A DNA stretch of 39,125 nucleotides from NCBI GenBank assembly GCA_028825475.1, contig JAPKAB010000022.1, positions 1 to 39,125 on the forward strand, given 5' to 3'. Below the pieces are notes generated by a model. It was not told where the DNA came from. It made no database searches and saw only the letters and a list, made by a program, of their open reading frames with translations. This document shows, piece by piece, positions 17,249 to 25,174 of the stretch. This DNA comes from Ascidiaceihabitans sp. (GTDB lineage: Bacteria; Pseudomonadota; Alphaproteobacteria; Rhodobacterales; Rhodobacteraceae). Made by a program: the position numbers and the translations under genes. Within the stretch, counting starts at the first letter, position 1. Every line of letters starts with the position of its first letter.

Positions 17249-17988
17249 AAATTGGTTTGCTGGTTGCAGGCACGCTGCCAGACTCGTTGACCGCTCGGTT
17301 TTCCCGCTACGGGGATATGTATGAGGGTCTGCTCGCAGGGCGCGGCCATACATTTCGCCACTATGATGCGCGCGGTGGGGATCTGCCTGTCACGGCCGAT
17401 GAGGCAGATGCTTGGCTGGTGACAGGGTCCGAAAAAGGTGCCTATGAAGACCTACCATGGATAGTCGCCCTCAAGACCTGCTTACGCGGCATTCTGAAAT
17501 CAAACCGACCCACTGTCGGCATCTGCTTTGGCCATCAAATCATCGCCGATGTCCTAGGCGGACAGGTCGAGAAATTCGACGGTGGCTGGAGCATTGGGCG
17601 GACACAATACCGTCTTGAAGATGGTAAAATGTTGCATGCCTTTGCTTGGCATCAAGATCAAGTAGTGACCTTGCCAAAGCAAGCTATCCGTCTCGCCAGC
17701 TCTAAGCATTGTGAGAATGCGATGATGATGATTAGTGGATATGTTTTGGGCATTCAACCTCATCCCGAATTCGACGCTGATATCGTGTGTACCGCGCTTG
17801 ACGTGTACCGCGATACCCTGCCTCGGACTTTAACGGCGGAGGCAGATCGTACAGTGAACCAGCCAGTCGCACGGGATGTGATGATCAATATGATCGATAC
17901 TTTTCTGAGTTCAGACATCCGCGCACCAGAAGCCCTTAGGCAGGTCTTGCTGGATGCGCTTGCAGGTGACACACAAGTACCTCGATGA
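17245..17988 (+). CDS. Class I glutamine amidotransferase-like hydrolase
   Basis: A 247-aa class I (triad) amidotransferase domain protein. The nucleophile is Cys94 in GICFGHQ and the His-Glu pair is His173 and Glu175 in IQPHPEF. There is no synthetase domain. Free-standing proteins of this type include gamma-glutamyl hydrolases paired with glutamine synthetase-like ligases, such as PuuD and TdnT/AtdA2. That pairing is present here and suggests removal of glutamate from a gamma-glutamylated amine or product. The start is TTG at 17245-17247, overlapping the flavin reductase stop (TTGA), so expression is probably coupled. It is the last gene of the operon; the 95 bases to the converging iorB hold no clear terminator. 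Confidence 0.85.
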   Translation: MKIGLLVAGTLPDSLTARFSRYGDMYEGLLAGRGHTFRHYDARGGDLPVTADEADAWLVTGSEKGAYEDLPWIVALKTCLRGILKSNRPTVGICFGHQIIADVLGGQVEKFDGGWSIGRTQYRLEDGKMLHAFAWHQDQVVTLPKQAIRLASSKHCENAMMMISGYVLGIQPHPEFDADIVCTALDVYRDTLPRTLTAEADRTVNQPVARDVMINMIDTFLSSDIRAPEALRQVLLDALAGDTQVPR

Positions 17989-18083
17989 TCTGCTCACCGC
18001 GTGGAGGCATCAGGGAATTCTGGTGCGTGTTTGACATATCTGTATCCATCTGACATCGGCAGGTCGACTGATGTGTTCTTTGG

Positions 18084-19616
18084 TTAGGTGAACGATTTGA
18101 CAGTCTCGATTGCACCGTCCAGCGCTTTGCCTTCCGGATCTTGCAGCGCTGCATCGCGCAGGCGCGCCATCCATTCAGCAGCATCAGGCCGCCCCTTTAG
18201 CAACTGTACGGCCCCCATCAGCGTATCGAATTTACCCAAACTGCGCGTGTGCGTATCAGAGTACCCTTTGATTAAACGCCTGTTTTTGAGCAGCTCGACA
18301 CTGAGGGCATAGTCCTGCCCAAGCGGTGCCAGTGCATCGGTAAGCCAGCTTTCCAGATGGGCAACCTCAACCGCGTGGCGACGTGTTTTAAGACGCCACG
18401 ATTTTAACCCGCCCAAAACATGCAACATCACAAAGGCAGGCAGCGTATCCGTACGCAAGCGGCGGCCTTTGCCAAACCAATGCGTCAGGCGCGCCATCGC
18501 TTTCGGGTTCGCCTCAAGCCGTGCACCCATCTGCGCGGGCAGCAGCCCCGTGATTTCTTCCGCACGAGGGTGGAAATACTCGGTCAGCTGCATCACATTC
18601 GCATCAACCGCGCCCATCTCACCTTTGATCCGTTGCATGCGAGGTGCGCGTGTTTTTAGGTCAGCGACGCAAATAATATCGTCATAACACATGGCGTTGG
18701 CGATATACTTGGCCGCCGTTTGTGACAGCAGCCAGCCGTCCGATGCACGATCACGTTCAATGATGCTATTCAGCCGCTCAAGGTACAGTGACCCATAAGC
18801 GCAATCCTGAAAATCAACCGCTTTTGCCAGACCTGCTTGCGCCATTTCCTGCACATCGGTGGGAAGATATGACACTTGCTCAACCAGCTTTTCCCAATCG
18901 CCCATTTGCGTGTTTGGGCCCACAATGTCGCGCCGTATTGAGGCCCGTTCAACGTTTGCCGTAGTGCCATTCACTGCCGCATCAAAGCCGGCGCTGAACG
19001 CACGCAACGACGCTTCAACGCCCTTGCCTGAAGCAAGAATTGCATCCTCGAATGCGGAACGCTCAAACGGCAACGCTCCAGATCCCGCCAAAGCGCCGAA
19101 CAGCGATGACGAGATTACCGAACCCTGATTGGTGGCCAATTTATCCATATCCGCAAGGATCAACCGTTGGGCTGCGACTTCGGCCGCAGCGTGGACTTCT
19201 GCGCTGTTCGCCATGCCGTTACCTGGTATCGCCTTTTCACTATACGCCAACGCGCGGTGGGTTGAGCCAATAAGCGTGGTGCGGTCTGGCGTCACAAATC
19301 CACGCATTATCGCGCGGCCCACTTCCATCATCTCGGATGCGATGAGCACGTCCACATCACCGTGCGAAGGGGCCAGTGCGAACACCGGCTGTTGCACTGA
19401 GGCGGGTGTCATCTCTACATAATAGATCGTTGACCCCGTACGCTGCGCCACGCCGGCAACAGACGTGGCTTGGCACACATATCCTTGGGACCGTGCAAGG
19501 GATTCAATCCATGATGTCAGAACACCGCCACCCTGCCCCCCTACGGCCATGACTGCGACCTTCACGATTGCGGCCGTTTGGGCGTCTGCCGCGCGATCTG
19601 GTAAAATGGCGTTCAT
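18084..19616 (-). CDS. iorB: Indolepyruvate oxidoreductase beta-subunit family protein
   Basis: A 510-aa protein of the long proteobacterial IorB type: an N-terminal gamma-domain of 2-oxoacid:ferredoxin oxidoreductases (AVGGQGGGVLTSW, then TSVAGVAQRTGSTIYYVEM) followed by a roughly 300-residue C-terminal extension. With IorA it converts arylpyruvates to arylacetyl-CoA, CO2 and reduced ferredoxin. I use ATG at 19614-19616, which overlaps the iorA stop (ATGA), rather than the frame extending to 19703; this fits the MNAILPD N-terminus and leaves no long overlap. The gene itself looks intact, but its partner is truncated, so the complex is probably not functional unless another iorA exists. Confidence 0.88.
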   Translation of the reverse strand: MNAILPDRAADAQTAAIVKVAVMAVGGQGGGVLTSWIESLARSQGYVCQATSVAGVAQRTGSTIYYVEMTPASVQQPVFALAPSHGDVDVLIASEMMEVGRAIMRGFVTPDRTTLIGSTHRALAYSEKAIPGNGMANSAEVHAAAEVAAQRLILADMDKLATNQGSVISSSLFGALAGSGALPFERSAFEDAILASGKGVEASLRAFSAGFDAAVNGTTANVERASIRRDIVGPNTQMGDWEKLVEQVSYLPTDVQEMAQAGLAKAVDFQDCAYGSLYLERLNSIIERDRASDGWLLSQTAAKYIANAMCYDDIICVADLKTRAPRMQRIKGEMGAVDANVMQLTEYFHPRAEEITGLLPAQMGARLEANPKAMARLTHWFGKGRRLRTDTLPAFVMLHVLGGLKSWRLKTRRHAVEVAHLESWLTDALAPLGQDYALSVELLKNRRLIKGYSDTHTRSLGKFDTLMGAVQLLKGRPDAAEWMARLRDAALQDPEGKALDGAIETVKSFT

Positions 19617-21274
19617 GTCGCACTTCCCGACAGGCGCAGGCGTTTGGCATCGCGGCGGGTTTGCAGGCGGATGATGATGCGGTTCCGCACACCTGCGCGC
19701 CACTTCTCAATTCTGCTGGGGTTGTGCACAATATCCGCTTGGTAGAACGACGGGCACAAAACGGCTGTATCAGCCACCTCACCGCAATTGCCACAGCCGA
19801 CACAGGTCTGGTCGATATGCGCTACCGGATCATCTCGTAGCGGATCGTCGAGCGTTTTGAGCGACAGCGACGGGCATCCCGACAACCGCATACAGGCGTG
19901 ATCGCCCGTGCACACATCACTGTCCACACCAAAGCGCGGCACATCCACGCGGCGGCCTTCTTTGATGGCTTTTGCGCGCAACGGTTTCTCGCGGCGTTGT
20001 TTGTTGAGCATGCATTCGGACGATGCCACGATCACTTTGGGCCCGTCATAGTCGGTCGTCAGCGCCTCACGCAGGACGCTGCGCATTTTAGCCACGTCAT
20101 AGGTGTGGTCGATCTGACGAATCCACTTCACACCAACCCCTTTGAGCGCATCCGAGATCGGGTTATTCGTCGCCTTGGTGCCGTTTTGCGCACGCGACGA
20201 CATCACATCCTGCCCACCCGTTGCAGCGGAATAATAGTTGTCGACGATCACGGCCACCGAGTCCGATTTATTGAAAACCATGTTCCCGATCGAACTGCTC
20301 AGCCCGTTGTGCCAGAACCCGCCATCGCCCAGCATCGAAATCGCCCGCCGCTCCCCCCCGCCATCAAATGCCGCATTCGCCGCAGGGCCAAGGCCGTACC
20401 CCATCGTTGCCCCGCCGATATCGAACGGGGGCAAAGAGCCAAACAAATGACAGCCGATGTCGCCAGTGATTTGATGTTTTCCCAACTCGTCCTGGGTCAG
20501 TTTCATCGCTGCAAATATAGGCCGCTCAGGGCAGCCAGTGCAAAAACCGGGCGGCCGGATAGGGACGGTTTTGCTCAAATCAGGTATTTTGGGCATATCC
20601 ATATTCGGGGCGCGAACATTGGCTGGCAGCATGTCGGGGGCTGCCTTTTTGAGAAAGGCGATCACGCCGTCTAGCATAACCTGACCCGTGTATTCGCCCG
20701 CCATTGGCAGCACGTCCTTCACGGCCACTTCGATCTGGGCCGTGCAAGCGGCTTTGCCCCGCAATCGATCAGGCGGATAGGCTCCCAAAATCTTCTCAGC
20801 CTCCCCCGTCTCGCGCTCGCGCCAAGGAGGTTCTTTCTTAGGTTCAATGGTAAGGTTCGTGTCCCGATTTGAGACTACCCCCATCTCACCCTTGAGACTT
20901 TTCTCCCGCTTTATTGAGACGTTTCCCCCCGTCTCATTTTGAGACGCAACCCCGTTGGGACCACTGCCCCCACCCTTCGAGCGCGAACTGGGACCAAGGG
21001 TAATATCAAGGTGCAACTCATACTGATTGGACCCGCGTCCACCATCGCCATCCCCTCGAGCATGGCGTGTGACAAGGCCGCACTCCTCCAAGGTTGTCAT
21101 GTGCCGAAACAGTGTTGCACGACCCATCTCGCACTCGTCCGCCAACCGCTGTGCGCTTGGGTTGCACTGGCCCGTCTCTTTGTTGTGGAAGTCCGCCAGT
21201 TGGATCAGCACAATCTTGGCGGCGGGTTTCAGGCCTTTGACATTCGCCGCCCAGATCAACACCATGCCACTCAT
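19613..21274 (-). pseudogene. iorA: Chimera: replication-type HTH protein fused to truncated IorA
   Basis: One open 553-aa frame has two unrelated parts. Residues 1 to about 186 match a helix-turn-helix protein of the kind found in phage/plasmid replication regions of Rhodobacteraceae ([33 protein letters not shown], then a low-complexity SQNETGG/VSNRDTNLTIEP stretch). From about residue 188 (base near 20,710) the sequence is the C-terminal half of IorA: GFCTGCPERP, GDIGCHLFG, MLGDGGFWHNG for TPP binding, and the 4Fe-4S segment CVGCGNCG with CTGDHACM. About 350 N-terminal residues normal for IorA (usually around 700 aa), including its first TPP-related domain, are missing. The join is in frame, and AGGTGG precedes the ATG, so a chimeric protein could be made but should lack IOR activity. 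Confidence 0.8.
20869..20945. repeat. Iteron-like TTGAGAC repeats inside the HTH gene part
   Basis: TTGAGAC occurs four times in the same orientation at 20869, 20892, 20914 and 20939, spaced 23, 22 and 25 bases, with an inverted GTCTCA at 20931-20936 and a near match ATCTCA at 20883-20888. Spacing close to two helical turns, inside a replication-type HTH gene, is typical of initiator-binding iterons (compare lambda O and its internal origin). On the coding strand the repeats also encode the VS/ETG low-complexity region. Confidence 0.6.
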
Positions 21275-21339
21275 GACGCCACCTGACCCGGAAGAAATGG
21301 GCCAATTGCATGAAGCCTGCCACCTGATTCTACGGCTCG

Positions 21340-21539
21340 GTGTTGTGGAACAAAACCAGATTTCCTTGTGTCAGATTTGTGCCAATAGGAAACATGCGTT
21401 CCTGCATCGTTCTGCAAAGTGCTGCATTTACCTACAACGCAACGCCTTTTGTCTATTGCTGTTTTTACTGGGGATCCGTATGTCCGGCGGTGGGTCACCC
21501 TTCCCCAACGAAGGGCAATTATCTGTAAGGATAGCATCA
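21340..21539 (+). promoter_or_regulatory. serC leader with hairpin before the ribosome site
   Basis: The 265-base gap 21275-21539 has no gene. Near its end CCCTTC (21498-21503) and GAAGGG (21510-21515) form a perfect 6-bp hairpin with loop CCCAAC, followed by TATC/GATA pairing around the Shine-Dalgarno AAGGA (about 21528-21532). Alphaproteobacterial serC genes are known to carry a conserved 'serC RNA motif' in this position. I cannot verify the covariance model by eye, so this is a candidate. Confidence 0.35.
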
Positions 21540-22682
21540 ATGACTACTCAGCAACCGGCCACGCGGCCGGAAAATCCGCGTTTTTCATCTGGCCCATGTG
21601 CCAAACCCCCAACACACACTCTTGAAGCGCTAAACGATGCACCACTTGGTCGCTCACACCGCGCTGCTGTCGGCAAAGCGAAGCTCGCTGCCGCAATCGA
21701 AGAGACACGTGACATTCTTGGCATTCCTGCTGATTATAAAATCGGCATTGTTCCAGCCTCTGACACTGGCGCTTTTGAAATGGCGATGTGGTCATTGCTG
21801 GGTGAACGCCCTGCACAAATGGTTGCCTGGGAATCCTTCGGCGCGGGCTGGGTCACTGATGTGGTCAAGCAGCTGAAAATTGAACATTCCGTTCACACCG
21901 CCGACTACGGCGAAATCGTGGACATGTCTGCCCTGAACTATGACAACGATGTTTGCTTTACTTGGAACGGCACGACTTCTGGCGTTCGTATGGCAAATGG
22001 CGATGCGATCCCTGCGGACCGTGACGGCCTAACATTGTGCGATGCAACATCTGCGGCCTTCGCGATGGACCTGCCATGGGACAAGTTGGACGTTACTACA
22101 TTCTCTTGGCAAAAAGTTTTGGGCGGCGAAGCGGCCCACGGCATGCTGATCCTTTCCCCGCGTGCAGTTGCGCGTCTGGAAAGCTACACACCAGCATGGC
22201 CAATGCCAAAAATCTTCCGCCTGACCAAAGGTGGGAAATTGATCGACGGAATCTTTAAAGGTGAAACCATCAACACGCCGTCTATGTTGGCTGTTGAAGA
22301 TTACCTATTTGCCCTTGATTGGGCCCGTTCAGTCGGCGGCCTTCAAGGTTTGATTGCACGTGCGGATGCAAACACTGCCGCCGTAACCGATTTCGTTGCA
22401 GCCAACGATTGGGTTGATTTCCTTGCGACTGACCCTGCGACACGTTCAAACACATCCGTTTGCGTGAAGTTCACAGATGCCCGCATTACTGACGGCCCGA
22501 AGTTTGCAAAAGCGATTGCAAAACGTTTGGCTGACGAAAATGTGGCGCTCGACGTTGGTGCATATCGCGACGCGCCAGCTGGCTTGCGCATCTGGTGTGG
22601 TGGGACGGTTGAAACGTCTGACATCGCAGCAATGTTGCCATGGCTCGCTTGGGCTTTCGAATCCGAAATCGCGTCCGCTTAA
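21540..22682 (+). CDS. serC: Phosphoserine aminotransferase
   Basis: A 380-aa PLP-dependent aminotransferase converting 3-phosphohydroxypyruvate and glutamate to phosphoserine. It belongs to the shorter alphaproteobacterial/Methanosarcina-type Ser[11 protein letters not shown] at 15-24, LGRSHR at 36-41, and the Schiff-base lysine Lys192 in [12 protein letters not shown] start at ATG 21540, which has an AAGGA ribosome site and gives the family N-terminus, although the frame is open further upstream. It is followed 73 bases later by serA, so the first two serine-synthesis steps are together. It lies just beyond the truncated iorA chimera on the core-genome side. Confidence 0.95.
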   Translation: MTTQQPATRPENPRFSSGPCAKPPTHTLEALNDAPLGRSHRAAVGKAKLAAAIEETRDILGIPADYKIGIVPASDTGAFEMAMWSLLGERPAQMVAWESFGAGWVTDVVKQLKIEHSVHTADYGEIVDMSALNYDNDVCFTWNGTTSGVRMANGDAIPADRDGLTLCDATSAAFAMDLPWDKLDVTTFSWQKVLGGEAAHGMLILSPRAVARLESYTPAWPMPKIFRLTKGGKLIDGIFKGETINTPSMLAVEDYLFALDWARSVGGLQGLIARADANTAAVTDFVAANDWVDFLATDPATRSNTSVCVKFTDARITDGPKFAKAIAKRLADENVALDVGAYRDAPAGLRIWCGGTVETSDIAAMLPWLAWAFESEIASA

Positions 22683-22755
22683 GCATCGGTTTCAAACACC
22701 GACGCAATACCGACGTTATACCGACATAAAACATACATTAGAATTGGAGCCCATC

Positions 22756-24351
22756 ATGGCACCTAAAGTACTCATCTCCGACAAGCTTAGCGAAGCAGCA
22801 GTTCAAATTTTCCGTGACCGCGGCATCGATGTTGATTTCCAGCCAGACCTTGGAAAAGACAAGGAAGCCTTGGCGGCAATCATCGGCAACTACGATGGTT
22901 TGGCCATCCGTTCCGCGACCCGCGTGACTGATGCGATCCTTGCGAATGCAACGAACCTAAAAGTCATCGCACGCGCTGGTATCGGTACTGATAACATCGA
23001 CAAAGAAGCCGCTTCTAAAAAGGGTGTGATCGTCATGAACACGCCTTTTGGCAACATGATCACAACAGCAGAACACGCCATTGCGATGATGTTTGCAGTG
23101 GCACGTCAGATCCCAGAAGCCAGCGAATCTACACACGCCGGCAAATGGGAAAAGTCCAAATTTATGGGCGTTGAACTGACTGGCAAGACACTTGGCGTCA
23201 TCGGCGCGGGTAACATCGGTGGCATCGTTTGCGACCGCGCCCGTGGTTTGAAGATGAAGGTTGTGGCATACGATCCCTTCCTTGGCGAAGAAAAAGCCGA
23301 GAAGATGGGCGTTGAAAAAGTTGAGCTAGACGAACTACTTAAGCGCGCTGACTTTATCACGTTGCACGTTCCGTTCACAAAGCAAACAGCCAACATTCTA
23401 AGCCGTGAAAACCTGGCTAAGACTAAAAAAGGTGTTCGCATCATCAACTGTGCCCGTGGTGGTTTGGTTGACGAAGAAGCCTTGGCCGAAGCGCTGAAAT
23501 CTGGCCACGTTGCTGGTGCAGCTTTTGATGTGTTCGCAAACGAACCTGCCAAAGAGAACGCATTGTTCAACCTGCCAAATGTTGTTTGCACGCCTCACCT
23601 TGGCGCGGCAACAACTGAAGCCCAAGAAAACGTAGCGCTTCAAGTGGCTGAACAGATGTCAGATTACCTTCTGACAGGTGCCGTAACCAACGCGCTGAAC
23701 ATGCCATCTGTCACAGCCGAAGAAGCCAAAGTTATGGGCCCATGGCTTGAGCTGGCCAGCCACCTTGGTTCTTTCACAGGCCAGATGACAGACGAGCCAA
23801 TCAAAGCCATCAACATTCTTTATGACGGTGCGGTTTCTGAAATGAACCTAGACGCGCTGAACTGCGGCGTTGTTGCGGGAATCATGAAAAAAGCCAACCC
23901 CGATGTGAACATGGTCAGCGCACCATTGATCGCAAAAGAGCGTGGCATCCAGATCAGCACAACCAACCAAGATAAGTCCGGCGCATTTGACGGATACATC
24001 AAAGTGACTGTTGTAACAGACAAGCGTGAGCGTTCTGTTGCGGGTACTGTGTTCAGCGATGGCAAGCCACGTTTCATTCAGATCAAAGGCATCAACGTTG
24101 ACGCCGAAATCGGTGCAAACATGTTGTACACTACGAACGAAGACGTTCCGGGTATCATTGGTTTGCTGGGTAACACTATGGGCGAAAATGGCGTTAACAT
24201 CGCTAACTTTACCCTGGGCCGTAGCGAAGTTGGCGGCGAAGCGATTGCCCTTCTTTACATCGATCATCCGGTGAAGCAGGACGTTATCGATGCGTTGGAC
24301 GCGACGAAATTGTTCAAGCAAGTGAAGCCACTGGCTTTTGACGTAGCCTAA
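22756..24351 (+). CDS. serA: D-3-phosphoglycerate dehydrogenase
   Basis: A 531-aa type-1 phosphoglycerate dehydrogenase, the first enzyme of serine synthesis. ARAGIGTDNID at 73-82 is family-diagnostic, the NAD motif is GVIGAGNIGG (147-156), and the catalytic Arg, Glu and His are seen in NCARGGLVDEEAL and CTPHLGAATTEAQ. A C-terminal intervening domain and an ACT domain (TTNEDVPGIIGLLGNTMGENGVNI) suggest control by serine or related ligands. I start at ATG 22756 with GGAG 9 bases upstream, not at the longer in-frame extension. It is read with serC and ends before a clear hairpin. Confidence 0.96.
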   Translation: MAPKVLISDKLSEAAVQIFRDRGIDVDFQPDLGKDKEALAAIIGNYDGLAIRSATRVTDAILANATNLKVIARAGIGTDNIDKEAASKKGVIVMNTPFGNMITTAEHAIAMMFAVARQIPEASESTHAGKWEKSKFMGVELTGKTLGVIGAGNIGGIVCDRARGLKMKVVAYDPFLGEEKAEKMGVEKVELDELLKRADFITLHVPFTKQTANILSRENLAKTKKGVRIINCARGGLVDEEALAEALKSGHVAGAAFDVFANEPAKENALFNLPNVVCTPHLGAATTEAQENVALQVAEQMSDYLLTGAVTNALNMPSVTAEEAKVMGPWLELASHLGSFTGQMTDEPIKAINILYDGAVSEMNLDALNCGVVAGIMKKANPDVNMVSAPLIAKERGIQISTTNQDKSGAFDGYIKVTVVTDKRERSVAGTVFSDGKPRFIQIKGINVDAEIGANMLYTTNEDVPGIIGLLGNTMGENGVNIANFTLGRSEVGGEAIALLYIDHPVKQDVIDALDATKLFKQVKPLAFDVA

Positions 24352-24376
24352 GGCGACAAAATATTTAATAATGCAG

Positions 24377-24406
24377 ACGCCGTTCCAATTGTTGGGGCGG
24401 CGTTTT
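24377..24406 (+). terminator. Intrinsic terminator after serA
   Basis: ACGCCG (24377-24382) pairs with CGGCGT (24398-24403); four further pairs including two G-U extend the stem inward, and TTTT ends the structure. It lies between serA and the phosphoesterase gene, whose start at 24425 is close by. Confidence 0.75.
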
Positions 24407-24424
24407 GCGTGAGGCAACTGAACA

Positions 24425-25174
24425 ATGACATCGGAAACAAAAACATCTGGCTCAATCTACGCGATTGGAGACATCCACGGGCAATTGGCAGAACTGCACC
24501 GCGTGTTAGATTTGATTGAAAAAGATGGCGGCAAGGATGCACAAATTGTGTTCTTGGGTGACTACACCGATCGTGGCCCAGACAGCCGCGGTGTGATTGA
24601 CCTGCTGATCGAGGGTAAAAACATAGGCCGCAATTGGACCTTTATCAAAGGCAACCACGACCACATGTTTGAATTGTTCATGCAAAGCCCACCACAGCAC
24701 GATCCACAGATCATCACTGAATTGTATTGGCTTCACCCGCGTCTAGGCGGCGATACAACACTTGCATCATACGGTGTCATTTCGACAGGCCGTACCCGTC
24801 TCATGGACACCCATGCCGAAGCTCTAGCCGCAGTACCGCAAGCCCATGTTGATTTCCTAAAAGGGTTGTCGTTGTCCTATACGCATGAAGACCTGTTCTT
24901 CTGTCACGCAGGTGTGCGTCCAGAAGTGCCACTAGATCAACAAAGCTTGGAAGATCTAATCTGGATCCGTAAGGGGTTTCACGAATACACAGCCGCCCAT
25001 CCAAAGATGATCGTTCACGGCCACACCATTGTCGAAGAAGCCACCCATTACGGAAACCGCATCAATCTGGATACTGGTGCAGGTAAGTTCAAACCGTTAA
25101 CGACAGCCGTGTTCGAAGGTGGCAAGGCATGGACCTTATCCGAAACGGGTCGCAAAGAACTAACGGCCGCTTAG
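24425..25174 (+). CDS. Metallophosphoesterase (Ser/Thr phosphatase / Ap4A-hydrolase type)
   Basis: A 249-aa calcineurin-like phosphoesterase of the PPP/bacterial PrpA-ApaH type. All metal-site motifs are present: GDIHGQ at 15-20, GDYTDRGPDS near 45, GNHDH near 77 and a late HGHT. Substrates of such bacterial proteins include phosphoproteins and dinucleoside polyphosphates, so specificity is open. It ends convergently with ubiB: their stop codons overlap (TTAG, 25171-25174). Confidence 0.9.
   Translation: MTSETKTSGSIYAIGDIHGQLAELHRVLDLIEKDGGKDAQIVFLGDYTDRGPDSRGVIDLLIEGKNIGRNWTFIKGNHDHMFELFMQSPPQHDPQIITELYWLHPRLGGDTTLASYGVISTGRTRLMDTHAEALAAVPQAHVDFLKGLSLSYTHEDLFFCHAGVRPEVPLDQQSLEDLIWIRKGFHEYTAAHPKMIVHGHTIVEEATHYGNRINLDTGAGKFKPLTTAVFEGGKAWTLSETGRKELTAA

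Noticed and set aside
17989..18083. tRNA or small RNA gene between the amidotransferase and iorB genes
   Set aside because: No cloverleaf or strong hairpin with a T-run is visible in this 95-base convergent gap.
19617..19703. Longer iorB start overlapping iorA by about 90 bases
   Set aside because: The ATGA overlap at 19613-19616 and the family N-terminus favour the shorter 510-aa protein.
20869..20945. CRISPR array
   Set aside because: The repeats are only 7 bases, with spacing of about 22-25 bases inside a coding region; iterons are a better explanation.
21027..21539. N-terminal extension of serC
   Set aside because: It is only an open frame through the leader and the reverse-strand HTH gene; homologues begin near ATG 21540, which has a ribosome site.
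22477..22755. N-terminal extension of serA
   Set aside because: It lies inside serC in another frame; the ATG at 22756 with GGAG gives the canonical MAPKVLISD start.
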